Part shown: piece after piece, positions 56,407 through 64,000 of the stretch
Layout of the letters: the number at the start of each line of letters is the position of its first letter
Numbering within the stretch: position 1 is the stretch's first letter
Source of the DNA: Paenibacillus cymbidii
GTDB taxonomy: Bacteria > Bacillota > Bacilli > Paenibacillales > NBRC-103111
NCBI RefSeq assembly: GCF_004764705.1
Contig: NZ_SHLX01000001.1
Span: 496,001-560,000 of the forward strand
DNA: 64,000 nt
Direction: 5' to 3'
Translations under genes and position numbers: made by a program
The notes under the pieces: model-generated
Told to the model about the DNA's origin: nothing
Databases searched by the model: none
Seen by the model: the letters and a program-made list of their open reading frames with translations, nothing else

Positions 56407-57882
56407 ATGGCGGGCGACAAGCAGGACAAGCAGGACAAGCAGGACAAGCAGTTCGTGAAAGAAATTACGCCGCAAAGCGTTGACTTCTCCAAGTGGTACC
56501 TGGATGTCATTCGCAAGGCGGACTTGATGAGTTATTCGCCGGTGCGCGGCTGCATCGTGTTCAAGCCGGACAGCTACGAAATTTGGGAGCTGATCCAGCG
56601 GCAGCTGGACGCCCGATTCAAGGAGACGGGCCACCGCAACGCCTACTTCCCGCTGTTCATCCCCGAGAGCTTCTTCCAGAAGGAGAAGGAGCACGTCGAA
56701 GGCTTCAATCCGGAGCTGCCGTGGGTGACCGAAGCGGGCGGCGAGAAGCTGGAGGAACGGCTGGCGATTCGTCCGACGTCGGAAACGATGATCGGCCACA
56801 TGTACGCGGAATGGATCAATTCGTACCGCGACCTGCCGCTGCTTATCAACCAGTGGGCCAACGTCGTCCGCTGGGAGAAACGGACGCAGCCGTTTCTGCG
56901 GACGAGCGAGTTTTTGTGGCAGGAAGGCCATACGGCGCATGAGGATGAGGCGGACGCCCGCCGCGAAACGATGCAGATGCTTGACATTTACCGCGAATTT
57001 GCCGAAGAGGTGCTGGCGATTCCGGTTATTGTCGGGCAGAAGACGCCTTCGGAGAAGTTTGCCGGAGCGGTCGATACGTATTCGATCGAAGCGATGATGA
57101 AAGACGGCAAAGCGGTGCAAGCCGGGACGTCGCATTACCTCGGCACGAACTTCGCCGTAGCGTTCGATATCAAGTATCTGGACCGGGAGAATACGCATAC
57201 CTTTGCGCATACAACGTCGTGGGGCGTCAGCACCCGGCTGATCGGCGCGCTGATCATGGTGCATGGCGACGACCGCGGCCTTGTCGTTCCGCCGAAAGTA
57301 GCACCGACGCAAGCGGTCATCATCCCGATCGGGCCGCCGAAGTCGCGCGAGCCGGTTGTGGCCAAAGTGTACGAACTGCAGGCGCAGCTGAAGGCGGCGG
57401 GGGTACGAGTGAAGGTCGACGACGACCCGAACCAGAGCCCCGGCTGGAAGTTCAACGAATACGAAATGCGCGGCATTCCGATCCGCATCGAACTGGGACC
57501 GCGCGACATGGAGAACGGGCAAGTCGTGCTCGTTTCGCGCGTCAGCGGCGAAAAGAAGCCGGTGCCGCTGGAGCGGATTGTCGAGGAAGTACAGCAGCTG
57601 TTGACGGATACGCACCGGATGATGTACGAAAGGGCCAAAACGTTCCGCGACGAACATTTGACGGCTGTCGACACGATGGCGGAGATGCAGGCGTTCCTCG
57701 AGCAGCAGCGCGGCTTCGTACTCGCCGGCTGGTGCGGCTCCGCCGCTTGCGAAGCTCAAGTGAAGGAAGAAACCGGCGCCACGAGCCGGAACATTCCGTT
57801 CGAGCCGACCGTTCGCAAGACGACTTGCCTCGTATGCGGCGAGGGAGCGGAACATACGGTCGTATTCGGTCGGGCATACTAA
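56407..57882 (+). CDS. proS: Prolyl-tRNA synthetase, archaeal/eukaryotic type
   Basis: Charges tRNA-Pro. 491 residues without the bacterial editing insertion; class II motif 2 region RWEKRTQPFLRTSEFLWQEGHTAH, motif 3 region GALIMVHGDDRGLVVPP, and a C-terminal zinc-type tail with Cys pairs (WCGSAACEAQ ... CLVCGEG). This is the type 3 enzyme, not the roughly 565-residue bacterial type found at this place in B. subtilis. The N-terminus has a DKQ repeat. ATG 56407 has a poorly placed ribosome site (AAAGGGGTAGAGATC). Confidence 0.95.
   Translation: MAGDKQDKQDKQDKQFVKEITPQSVDFSKWYLDVIRKADLMSYSPVRGCIVFKPDSYEIWELIQRQLDARFKETGHRNAYFPLFIPESFFQKEKEHVEGFNPELPWVTEAGGEKLEERLAIRPTSETMIGHMYAEWINSYRDLPLLINQWANVVRWEKRTQPFLRTSEFLWQEGHTAHEDEADARRETMQMLDIYREFAEEVLAIPVIVGQKTPSEKFAGAVDTYSIEAMMKDGKAVQAGTSHYLGTNFAVAFDIKYLDRENTHTFAHTTSWGVSTRLIGALIMVHGDDRGLVVPPKVAPTQAVIIPIGPPKSREPVVAKVYELQAQLKAAGVRVKVDDDPNQSPGWKFNEYEMRGIPIRIELGPRDMENGQVVLVSRVSGEKKPVPLERIVEEVQQLLTDTHRMMYERAKTFRDEHLTAVDTMAEMQAFLEQQRGFVLAGWCGSAACEAQVKEETGATSRNIPFEPTVRKTTCLVCGEGAEHTVVFGRAY
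56416..56451 (+). repeat. Four perfect 9-bp repeats at the start of proS
   Basis: GACAAGCAG is repeated four times in frame, coding DKQ four times between MAG and FVKEI. Multiple-of-three changes in copy number would alter only the N-terminal tail. Confidence 0.9.
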
Positions 57883-57910
57883 TTGGGTTGGTTCCATGCG
57901 CAGAAGATAG

Positions 57911-57950
57911 AAGAGCAAAGAGAGTACGCGGCTTTGCTCTTTCTTTTTTC
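57911..57950 (+). terminator. Intrinsic terminator after proS
   Basis: AAGAGCAAAG and CTTTGCTCTT form a 10-bp stem with an 11-base loop, followed by TCTTTTTTC. Confidence 0.88.
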
Positions 57951-57994
57951 CGCGGCCCCGTTTGTGGGGTTACTTTGGAAAGGAAGTGGCTTAT

Positions 57995-60900
57995 TTGGAC
58001 GAACGAAGACAACGGTTTGAACTGTTGATGAAACAAGTTGACGTGCCCGTCGAGACGATAGCCGCTTTTTTCGGCGACGGGTATATCGAGCAGGTAGAGG
58101 TTAGCCGGGCGAACCGCAGTTGGACGATTACGCTGGCGAAACAAACGCTGGTGCCGCGCGATATTTTCCTCTCGTTCTGCAAAATCGTGCGCGACCGGCT
58201 GGCCCATTTGGCCGACGTCAAATTCGTGTTTCGCTACGATCCGGCAGCGGTCAGCGCTGCCGCCGTCGTTGACGCATATTGGGGATTGATGCTGGAGTGG
58301 CTGCAGCGCGAAGTCGCTTCGATCAACGGCTGGATGAGCAAAGCGCAGGTGGAAGTGACCGATCGTACGGTAACGCTGAAGATGCTGGACCAGATTGGCC
58401 TTGATATGGCGAAGAAGAAACAGGTGGACGGTTATGTGCAGCGATTTTTCCGCGAGCGGTTTGCGCTGGAGCTGCAAATCCGGTTTACCGTCAGCGAATC
58501 GCGCGAAACGCGCGACGAGGCGTACGAGCAGTTCGCCAAGCTGATCGAGCAGGAAGGCAAATCGGTTACGCAGGAAATGATGGTCGCCATCGAAAAAGAA
58601 GAAGTAGCCGTCGCCGATTCGGGCGAAGCGCCGACCAAGCTGTTCATCGGCATCGACATCAAGGACGCGCCCGTGCCGCTGCAGGAAATTCGCGAAGAAG
58701 AGAAGCGCGTGACGATCCAGGGCACCGTGTTCGGCCTTGAATCGAAGGAACTGAAAAACGGCTCCACCTTGTTTCTGTTCAACATTACCGATTTTACCGA
58801 TTCGCTCATGGTCAAGGCGTTCGCCAAAAACAAGGAAGACATCAAAACATACGGCCTGCTCGAGAACGGCAAATGGATCCGCGCCCGAGGCAAAGTCGAA
58901 TACGACCGGTTCACGAATCCGCCGGAACTGATGTTCGTCCCGCAGGACGTCAGCGAAGTATCGGCACCACCGGAACGCAACGACAAGGCGGCGGAGAAGC
59001 GGGTCGAGTTCCATCTGCATACGGCGATGAGCACGATGGACGGCATTACGCCGATCGACCAGTATGTCAAAATGGCAGCCAAATGGGGGCACAAGGCGAT
59101 TGCGGTATCCGACCACGGCAATGTGCAATGTTTCCCGGATGCGGGCAAGGCGGCCAAAAAGAACGGGATCAAAATGATTTACGGCGTCGAAGCGAACGTG
59201 GTCGACGACGGGGTGCCGATTGTAATTCACCCGGATGAGCGAATCATGAAAGATGCGACTTACGTCGTGTTCGACATCGAAACGACGGGGCTTTCGGTGC
59301 TGAACAACAAAATTATCGAGCTGGCCGGCGTCAAAATGAAGGACGGCAAAGAAATCGACCGGTTCGCCACATTTATCGACCCGCACGAACGGATTCCGTA
59401 CCACATCAGCCAATTGACGAATATTACCGACGACATGGTGAGAGGGGCGCCGGAGCTTGCCGAGAAGCTGCCGGAATTTCTCGCTTTTGTCGGCGATGCG
59501 GTGCTGGTAGCGCATAATGCAAGATTCGATATCGGCTTCATTCAGGAGAATGCCAAGCGGCTTGGCTTGCCGCCCGTGCCCAATACGGTGCTCGATACGC
59601 TGGAGATGGCGCGGCTGTTGTTCCCGTCGCTCAAGAACCACCGGCTGAACACATTGGCCGATAAATTCAAAGTCAGCCTCGAAAACCATCACCGCGCGAT
59701 CGACGACTCCGTGGCGCTCGGCCATGTGCTCTATGGCCTTATTAATGAAGCAGCCGGTAGAGAGATTGATAGTTTGGCGAAGCTGGACAGCTTTTCCGGG
59801 AAAGACTTGTCCAATGCGCGGCCGTTCCACTGCAACATCTACGCGCTGAACCAGGTCGGCAAAAAAAACTTGTACAAGCTGATTTCGCTATCGCATACGG
59901 AATACTATAAACGTGTCGCCTGCATGCCGCGAAGCAAGGTGGTCCTTCTGCGCGAAGGGCTGCTGCTCGTATCCGGCTGCGAAAAAGGCGAGTTTTTCGA
60001 AACCGTGCTGAACAAGTCGCAGGAGGAGGCCGAGCAGGTAGCCGAGTTTTACGACGCGCTCGAAATCCAGCCGCTCGACTGTTACATGCACCTGGTGGAG
60101 AAAGGACTCGTCGGCAGCCGCGACGAACTGGAGCAGGCGGTTCGCCGCATATGTGCGATCGGCGCGAAGCTGGGCAAACCGGTCATCGCCACCGGCAACG
60201 TGCACTACTTGCAGCCGCGCGACAAAATATGCCGCGACATCACGATCCACGGCATCACCGGCTTTAGCCCGCTCAAGGAACAGCGCAAGCCGGACGTGCA
60301 TTTCCGCACGACCGACGAAATGCTGCACGAGTTCCGTTTCCTCGGCGAAGAGAAGGCGTTTGAAGTCGTCGTCACAGCCACGAACGAGTTGGCCGACCGG
60401 TTCGAGGAAATCCAGCTGTTTCCGAAGAAGCTGTATTCGCCGATTATCGAAGGCGCGGAAGAAGAGATCGAAACGAAGTGTTATGCGCGGGCGAAAGAGC
60501 TTTACGGCGATCCGATGCCGGAGCTGATCGAAGAAAGACTGAAGCGGGAGCTGAAGCCGATCATTGAAAACGGCTTTTCGGCGAACGTGCTTATTTCCGA
60601 GCGGCTGGTCAAAAAGTCGAATTCGGACGGCTATATCGTCGGTTCGCGGGGATCGGTCGGATCGCTGTTCGTCGCCAACATGCTGGGCATTTCCGAAGTA
60701 AATCCGCTGCCGCCGCATTACTTGTGCCTGTCGTGCCAGCATAGCGAATTTTTCACCGACGGCTCGATCGGTTCGGGCTTTGACTTGCAGGACAAGCCGT
60801 GTCCGAATTGTGGCGCAACGATGCGCGGCGAAGGACAGGACATTCCGGCGGAAACGTTCATGGGCTTCACCGGCGAGAAGGTGCCCGATATCGACTTGAA

Positions 60901-62308
60901 CTTCTCCGGCGAATACCAGCCGCAGGCACATAATTTCACGAAAGTGATGTTCGGGCCGGAGAACGTGTTCCGTGCCGGCACGATCGGCACGGTCGCCGAG
61001 AAGACGGCCTACGGCTTCGTCAAAAAGTTCGAGGAAGAAAAAGGAAAGACATGGCGCGGCGCCGAAGTCGGCCGGCTCGCCGCCGGCTGCACCGGCGTCA
61101 AGCGCAGCACCGGCCAGCACCCGGGCGGCATCGTCGTTGTGCCGGACTACATCGACGTCGAAGACATTACGCCGGTGCAGTATCCGGCCGACGATACGAG
61201 CGCCGAATGGAAAACGACGCACTTCGATTATCACGCCTTCGACGAGAATCTGCTCAAGCTCGATATTCTCGGGCACGACGATCCGACGATGATGCGGATG
61301 CTGCAGGATTTGACCGGCGTCGAGCCGGGCCAAATCCCGATGAACGACACGAAGGCGATGAGCATCTTCAGCTCGACCGACGCGCTGGGCGTAAGGCCGG
61401 ATCAGATTCGAACGCCTGTCGCCACGTACGGCGTGCCGGAGATGGGCACGAAGTTCGTGCGCCAGATGCTCGAAGAGACGCGGCCGTCGAGCTTCGCCGA
61501 CCTGCTGCAAATTTCCGGCTTGTCGCACGGCACCGGCGTTTGGCTTGGCAACGCGCAGGAGCTGATTCGCAAAAACATTTGCACGATCAAAACGGTCATC
61601 GGTTGCCGCGACGACATCATGCTGTATTTGATTTACAAGGCGGGGCTGGACAAGGCGCTGGCGTTCAAAATTACGGAGAGCGTGCGGAAGGGCAAAGGGT
61701 TGACCGACGATTGGAAACAAGTGATGAAGGAGCACGGGGTGCCGGCGTGGTACATCGACTCGTGCGAGAAGATCGAATACATGTTTCCGCGGGCGCATGC
61801 CGCCGCCTACGTCACCTCGGCCGTCCGCACCGCATATTTCAAGGTGTATCATCCGATCGCTTATTACGCGACTTATTTTACCGTTCGTGCCGAAGATTTC
61901 GACGTCGAGTTGTTCTGCCAAGGCTACGACGCCATCTTGCGCAAGCTGATTGAAATCGAGGAGAAAGGCTTCCAGGCGCTGCCGAAGGAGAAGGCGATGA
62001 TTTCCATCCTCGAGATGGCGCTCGAAATGACGGCACGAGGCTTCACGTTCAAGCCGATCGACTTGTACCGCTCGCATGCGACGAAGTTCCAGGTCGACGG
62101 CGATGCGCTCATCCCGCCGTTTTCGGCGCTGGCCGGCATCGGCGAAAACGCAGCGAAGCAAATCGCCGCCGCTAAGGATGAGGGGGACTTCCTCTCCGTC
62201 GAAGATTTCCAGCAGCGCGCCAAGGCGTCGAAGACCGTCATCGAGCTGCTGGCGCAGCTCGGCTGCTTCCGCGGGTTGCCGGAGTCGAATCAGTTGTCGT
62301 TGTTTTAA
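57995..62308 (+). CDS. polC: DNA polymerase III alpha subunit PolC (Gram-positive type)
   Basis: Main replicative polymerase with built-in proofreading. 1437 residues, as in B. subtilis. N-terminal region; OB fold (about 230-320); PHP1 (VEFHLHTAMSTMDG, SDHGNV); DEDDh exonuclease (VFDIETTG ... VAHNARFDIGF, about 420-580); PHP2/linker; zinc finger with CLSCQ and CPNCG; polymerase palm PDIDLNFSGEYQPQAH; and helix-hairpin-helix end. TTG 57995 follows AAAGGAAGTGG by 6-8 bases; the open frame begins at 57962 but lacks support. Confidence 0.98.
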   Translation: MDERRQRFELLMKQVDVPVETIAAFFGDGYIEQVEVSRANRSWTITLAKQTLVPRDIFLSFCKIVRDRLAHLADVKFVFRYDPAAVSAAAVVDAYWGLMLEWLQREVASINGWMSKAQVEVTDRTVTLKMLDQIGLDMAKKKQVDGYVQRFFRERFALELQIRFTVSESRETRDEAYEQFAKLIEQEGKSVTQEMMVAIEKEEVAVADSGEAPTKLFIGIDIKDAPVPLQEIREEEKRVTIQGTVFGLESKELKNGSTLFLFNITDFTDSLMVKAFAKNKEDIKTYGLLENGKWIRARGKVEYDRFTNPPELMFVPQDVSEVSAPPERNDKAAEKRVEFHLHTAMSTMDGITPIDQYVKMAAKWGHKAIAVSDHGNVQCFPDAGKAAKKNGIKMIYGVEANVVDDGVPIVIHPDERIMKDATYVVFDIETTGLSVLNNKIIELAGVKMKDGKEIDRFATFIDPHERIPYHISQLTNITDDMVRGAPELAEKLPEFLAFVGDAVLVAHNARFDIGFIQENAKRLGLPPVPNTVLDTLEMARLLFPSLKNHRLNTLADKFKVSLENHHRAIDDSVALGHVLYGLINEAAGREIDSLAKLDSFSGKDLSNARPFHCNIYALNQVGKKNLYKLISLSHTEYYKRVACMPRSKVVLLREGLLLVSGCEKGEFFETVLNKSQEEAEQVAEFYDALEIQPLDCYMHLVEKGLVGSRDELEQAVRRICAIGAKLGKPVIATGNVHYLQPRDKICRDITIHGITGFSPLKEQRKPDVHFRTTDEMLHEFRFLGEEKAFEVVVTATNELADRFEEIQLFPKKLYSPIIEGAEEEIETKCYARAKELYGDPMPELIEERLKRELKPIIENGFSANVLISERLVKKSNSDGYIVGSRGSVGSLFVANMLGISEVNPLPPHYLCLSCQHSEFFTDGSIGSGFDLQDKPCPNCGATMRGEGQDIPAETFMGFTGEKVPDIDLNFSGEYQPQAHNFTKVMFGPENVFRAGTIGTVAEKTAYGFVKKFEEEKGKTWRGAEVGRLAAGCTGVKRSTGQHPGGIVVVPDYIDVEDITPVQYPADDTSAEWKTTHFDYHAFDENLLKLDILGHDDPTMMRMLQDLTGVEPGQIPMNDTKAMSIFSSTDALGVRPDQIRTPVATYGVPEMGTKFVRQMLEETRPSSFADLLQISGLSHGTGVWLGNAQELIRKNICTIKTVIGCRDDIMLYLIYKAGLDKALAFKITESVRKGKGLTDDWKQVMKEHGVPAWYIDSCEKIEYMFPRAHAAAYVTSAVRTAYFKVYHPIAYYATYFTVRAEDFDVELFCQGYDAILRKLIEIEEKGFQALPKEKAMISILEMALEMTARGFTFKPIDLYRSHATKFQVDGDALIPPFSALAGIGENAAKQIAAAKDEGDFLSVEDFQQRAKASKTVIELLAQLGCFRGLPESNQLSLF

Positions 62309-62313
62309 GGTGC

Positions 62314-62354
62314 AAATCCCCCGTGTCGCTGTCAGGCGGCATGGGGGATTTTTT
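62314..62354 (+). terminator. Intrinsic terminator after polC
   Basis: AAATCCCCC(GTGTCGC) pairs with (GGCGGCAT)GGGGGATTT across a short loop, with G-U pairs in the inner part, and runs into TTTTTT. Confidence 0.88.
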
Positions 62355-62379
62355 GTAGTGGGGGCGCGGGATGTTGTCA

Positions 62380-62569
62380 AATAGGCCATGTTTAATGGCC
62401 TATTCCCTCTAAAACGGGCCGTCGCCTCAAAATAGCCAGTGATTTCACTGGCTATTCGTGTTTATCTGCCCGAATTGAGGCGGTTTGGCCGAAATAACCA
62501 GTGATTTCACTGGCTATTTTTAATGAGGCGGGCGAAATGAGGTGAATAAGCCATTTTTAATGGCCTATA
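62380..62569. repeat. Cluster of four palindromes (A-B-C-D) downstream of polC
   Basis: A: AATAGGCCAT/ATGGCCTATT (62380-62404). B: AATAGCCAGTGA-TT-TCACTGGCTATT (62431-62456). C: AATAACCAGTGA-TT-TCACTGGCTATT (62493-62518). D: AATAAGCCAT/ATGGCCTATA (62545-62569). A and D share one core, B and C another, so the set is symmetric. AGGCGG-rich words lie between. D almost touches the stop codon of the lipoprotein gene on the - strand. This looks like a REP/BIME-type dispersed element that may also act as a bidirectional terminator. Confidence 0.85.
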
Positions 62570-62570
62570 T

Positions 62571-63128
62571 TTATAGTTTCGCCGGCGGGTTCATCTTATT
62601 TTCGTTTTCGATGGTCTGAAGTTCATTGACGAAGTTGTTTCGATCGAAGGAAAAGGTGCGGTTGATTATTTTCCCGTCTTTGATCTCGAATTTTCCTTGA
62701 AACTGCCCCACGACATAATAGTCAAAATCGTTTTTATCCGGACGCTGCCCTTTGTTGGCGGTAACAAATAATACGACCGATTCCTTTTTGGTGAATTTCG
62801 GCAGCATGGTTTCATCGGAGGTATAGATCTTATCGTCCGTTTCCCCGCCGTCTACGCGAACTTTAATTTGTTCCCCCGGATTGCCTTTATACACCTTGGT
62901 CACTTTTATCGTCGTATCGGTTGCAGGCAGCCCGCGAAAGTCGTTTTGTACTTCCTGCGATATCACTATTCCCTCGATGATTGCATCCGCGATATTCACG
63001 AGTTGGTTTTTGCTTAAGGAAACGATGTCGATGCTGGAATCAATGAGTTCTTTCTGCTTATGTTTGCAGGCAGTCAAGATGGAGAGTGCCAAAAACATCG
63101 ATGCAACGGGTAACACGAGTTTTTTCAT
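62571..63128 (-). CDS. Putative lipoprotein of unknown function
   Basis: 185 residues. The N-terminus MKKLVLPVASMFLALSILTAC has a lipobox LTAC, so cleavage and lipidation at Cys are expected, with the rest outside the membrane. The mature part is Lys/Asp-rich with a beta-rich look (TTIKVTKVYKGNPGEQIKVRV, SVVLFVTANKG, YYVVGQFQGKFEIKDGKI). AGGAGGTAC precedes the ATG at 63128; the frame extends to 63227 without need. I do not recognise a family. The stop is 2 bases from palindrome D. Lower GC than its neighbours is visible, which suggests accessory origin. Confidence 0.8.
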   Translation of the reverse strand: MKKLVLPVASMFLALSILTACKHKQKELIDSSIDIVSLSKNQLVNIADAIIEGIVISQEVQNDFRGLPATDTTIKVTKVYKGNPGEQIKVRVDGGETDDKIYTSDETMLPKFTKKESVVLFVTANKGQRPDKNDFDYYVVGQFQGKFEIKDGKIINRTFSFDRNNFVNELQTIENENKMNPPAKL

Positions 63129-63372
63129 CGGAAGTACCTCCTGGCCAAAGTGTATCATCCGATTATGTGTTAAGCGACTTGTTTTGCCATTTGAGCTGAA
63201 AATTATGTTGTTGAACTGATTGGTCAAGGGTGCTTTTTGTTGACAAATTCAGACAAACTTTATCTTGACCGCCGGCGACCGGACCGGTACGATGTGTTTT
63301 AGGCGGCCATCCTCATACTGGAAAACCAAAACGATTCTTTGTGCCGTACATACCGGTATCGGAGGTAAGCTT
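63129..63372. other. 244-base divergent intergenic region
   Basis: Lies between the lipoprotein gene (-) and the UPF0145-like gene (+). TTGACA at 63240-63245 is a perfect -35 on the + strand, but the best -10 (TTATCT, 63260) is only 14 bases away, so the promoter is doubtful. No gene or riboswitch is recognised. Confidence 0.4.
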
Positions 63373-63771
63373 GTGCAATCGAAGGTTAAATTGATCACGA
63401 CGACATCCATCGTCGATGGAATCGACATCGAACGCTATCATGGGGTCGTTTCTGCGCGGGTCGTTGCCGCGACGAATATTTTTTCCGATATTATGGCGGA
63501 TTTCAGCGATGTGTTTGGCGGAAAGTCCGTGACCTACCAGAAACAATTAAAAAGCATATACGACGAAGCGATCGTATTGCTTTCCGAGGAAGCGGCAAAA
63601 CTTGGCGCCAACCTGGTGCTCGGACTGAAGGTCGATCATAATGAAATATCGGGTCGCAACAAACAAATGTTTTTCGTCACCGCGACAGGTACGGCAGCCA
63701 CCGCAAGCTCGTTGTCCGTCGAACCGACCTCCCCGCCGGACGATGTTTCCCGACAAGTCACAGGCCAATGA
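63373..63771 (+). CDS. UPF0145/YbjQ-like (heavy-metal-binding-type) protein
   Basis: 132 residues. VKLITTTSIVDGIDIERYHGVVSARVVAATNIF and EAAKLGANLVLGLKVDHNEI (in pieces) match the YbjQ/UPF0145 fold, a pentameric small protein family of unknown function. GTG 63373 has GGAGG 7 bases before; the longer frame from 63265 lacks homology. The C-terminal 20 residues are Pro/Ser/Thr-rich and overlap a second frame coding a zinc ribbon; a frameshifted fusion is possible. Confidence 0.78.
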   Translation: MQSKVKLITTTSIVDGIDIERYHGVVSARVVAATNIFSDIMADFSDVFGGKSVTYQKQLKSIYDEAIVLLSEEAAKLGANLVLGLKVDHNEISGRNKQMFFVTATGTAATASSLSVEPTSPPDDVSRQVTGQ

Positions 63772-63952
63772 CGGCGAAAAATGGACCTGTGCGTGCGGCA
63801 AAACGAACAAATCGTCGCAACGTTACTGCAAATCGTGCGACAACGATGCATTTGGTTTTACGGAAAACGAAGTCAAATCCGGGGAAGTCGCGGCAGAACT
63901 GAAGGAGAAAATTTATGTACTGCACCATATTTTTCAAGGGGATTCACAATAG
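63743..63952 (+). CDS. Small zinc-ribbon protein, overlapping the UPF0145-like gene
   Basis: About 69 residues from ATG 63743: WTCACGKTNKSSQRYCKSCDNDAFGF has four Cys in a CxC-CxxC zinc-ribbon arrangement, followed by an acidic helix. Ribosome site is poor and the 5' end overlaps the previous gene by 29 bases, so it is either translationally coupled or the tail of a frameshifted UPF0145-zinc-ribbon fusion. No named family recognised. Confidence 0.5.
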   Translation: MFPDKSQANDGEKWTCACGKTNKSSQRYCKSCDNDAFGFTENEVKSGEVAAELKEKIYVLHHIFQGDSQ

Positions 63953-63967
63953 CCGTCATGCGAACAA

Positions 63968-64000
63968 GCCTTCCAGCGCCGCTTTGCGACTCAGGAAGGC
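63968..64000 (+). terminator. Possible terminator stem at the window edge
   Basis: GCCTTCC and GGAAGGC form a 7-bp stem with a 19-base loop ending on the last base of the window, so a following T-run cannot be seen. Confidence 0.4.

Noticed and set aside
57542..59830. 762-residue open frame on the - strand across proS and polC
   Set aside because: Spans two sense genes and the proS terminator; composition artefact.
59888..62389. 833-residue open frame on the - strand opposite polC
   Set aside because: Complete overlap with the PolC catalytic region; no domain seen.
63240..63265. TTGACA-14-TTATCT promoter
   Set aside because: The spacer is too short for sigma-A; kept only as a note in the intergenic entry.

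Overview
This is a chromosomal segment from a GC-rich, spore-former-type Bacillota, most likely Paenibacillaceae (Paenibacillus, Cohnella or a relative). The gene order follows the Bacillus subtilis core rnhB-ylqG-ylqH-sucCD-dprA-topA-trmFO-xerC-hslVU-codY-fla/che-sigD-swrB-rpsB-tsf-pyrH-frr-uppS-cdsA-dxr-rasP-proS-polC. The Gram-positive PolC, CodY, FliY/CheC/CheD chemotaxis proteins and FlhF/FlhG fit this. The genus is inferred from base composition, short EF-Ts, an archaeal/eukaryotic-type ProRS and extra flagellar genes; no rRNA is present to settle it. I see no insertion sequence, prophage, CRISPR array or tRNA.

Region 1 (1-9443): RNase HII; a FliK-like protein (YlqG) translationally coupled to a free-standing FlhB C-terminal-domain protein (YlqH); YraN endonuclease-like protein; convergent YifB/ComM-type AAA ATPase; a secreted DUF3889 protein gene broken by one extra G in a G6 run; a small zinc-ribbon protein; succinyl-CoA synthetase sucCD with a strong terminator; DprA.

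Region 2 (9489-17129): TopA, TrmFO, XerC, HslV, HslU and CodY. Three near-identical 64-bp tandem repeats separate hslV from hslU.

Region 3 (17398-49011): one very long fla/che operon on the + strand, about 38 genes with very short spacers or overlaps. It encodes rod/MS-ring/C-ring/export apparatus (flgB-flgC-fliE-fliF-fliG-fliH-fliI-fliJ), hook assembly (ylxF, fliK, flgD, a TIGR02530-type protein, flgE, swrD), switch and export (fliL, fliM, fliY, cheY, fliO-fliP-fliQ-fliR-flhB-flhA), placement (flhF, flhG), chemotaxis (cheB, cheA, cheW, cheC, cheD) and sigD. A tail of fapA, an unknown protein, a SwrB-like protein and an MltG-like protein without catalytic domain follows. A predicted structured element lies between flhG and cheB. 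A strong terminator at 49013-49048 ends the operon.

Region 4 (49069-62354): rpsB and tsf, each followed by a hairpin-T-tract; pyrH, frr, uppS, cdsA, dxr, rseP (nucleotide, translation and envelope/isoprenoid genes); proS with a 9-bp repeat at its 5' end; and polC with its own terminator.

Region 5 (62355-64000): an accessory-looking stretch with four palindromes arranged A-B-C-D, a lipoprotein gene on the - strand, and an overlapping pair encoding a UPF0145/YbjQ-like protein and a zinc-ribbon protein. This and the intergenic structured repeats are the least explained parts of the window; the rest is conserved housekeeping and motility.
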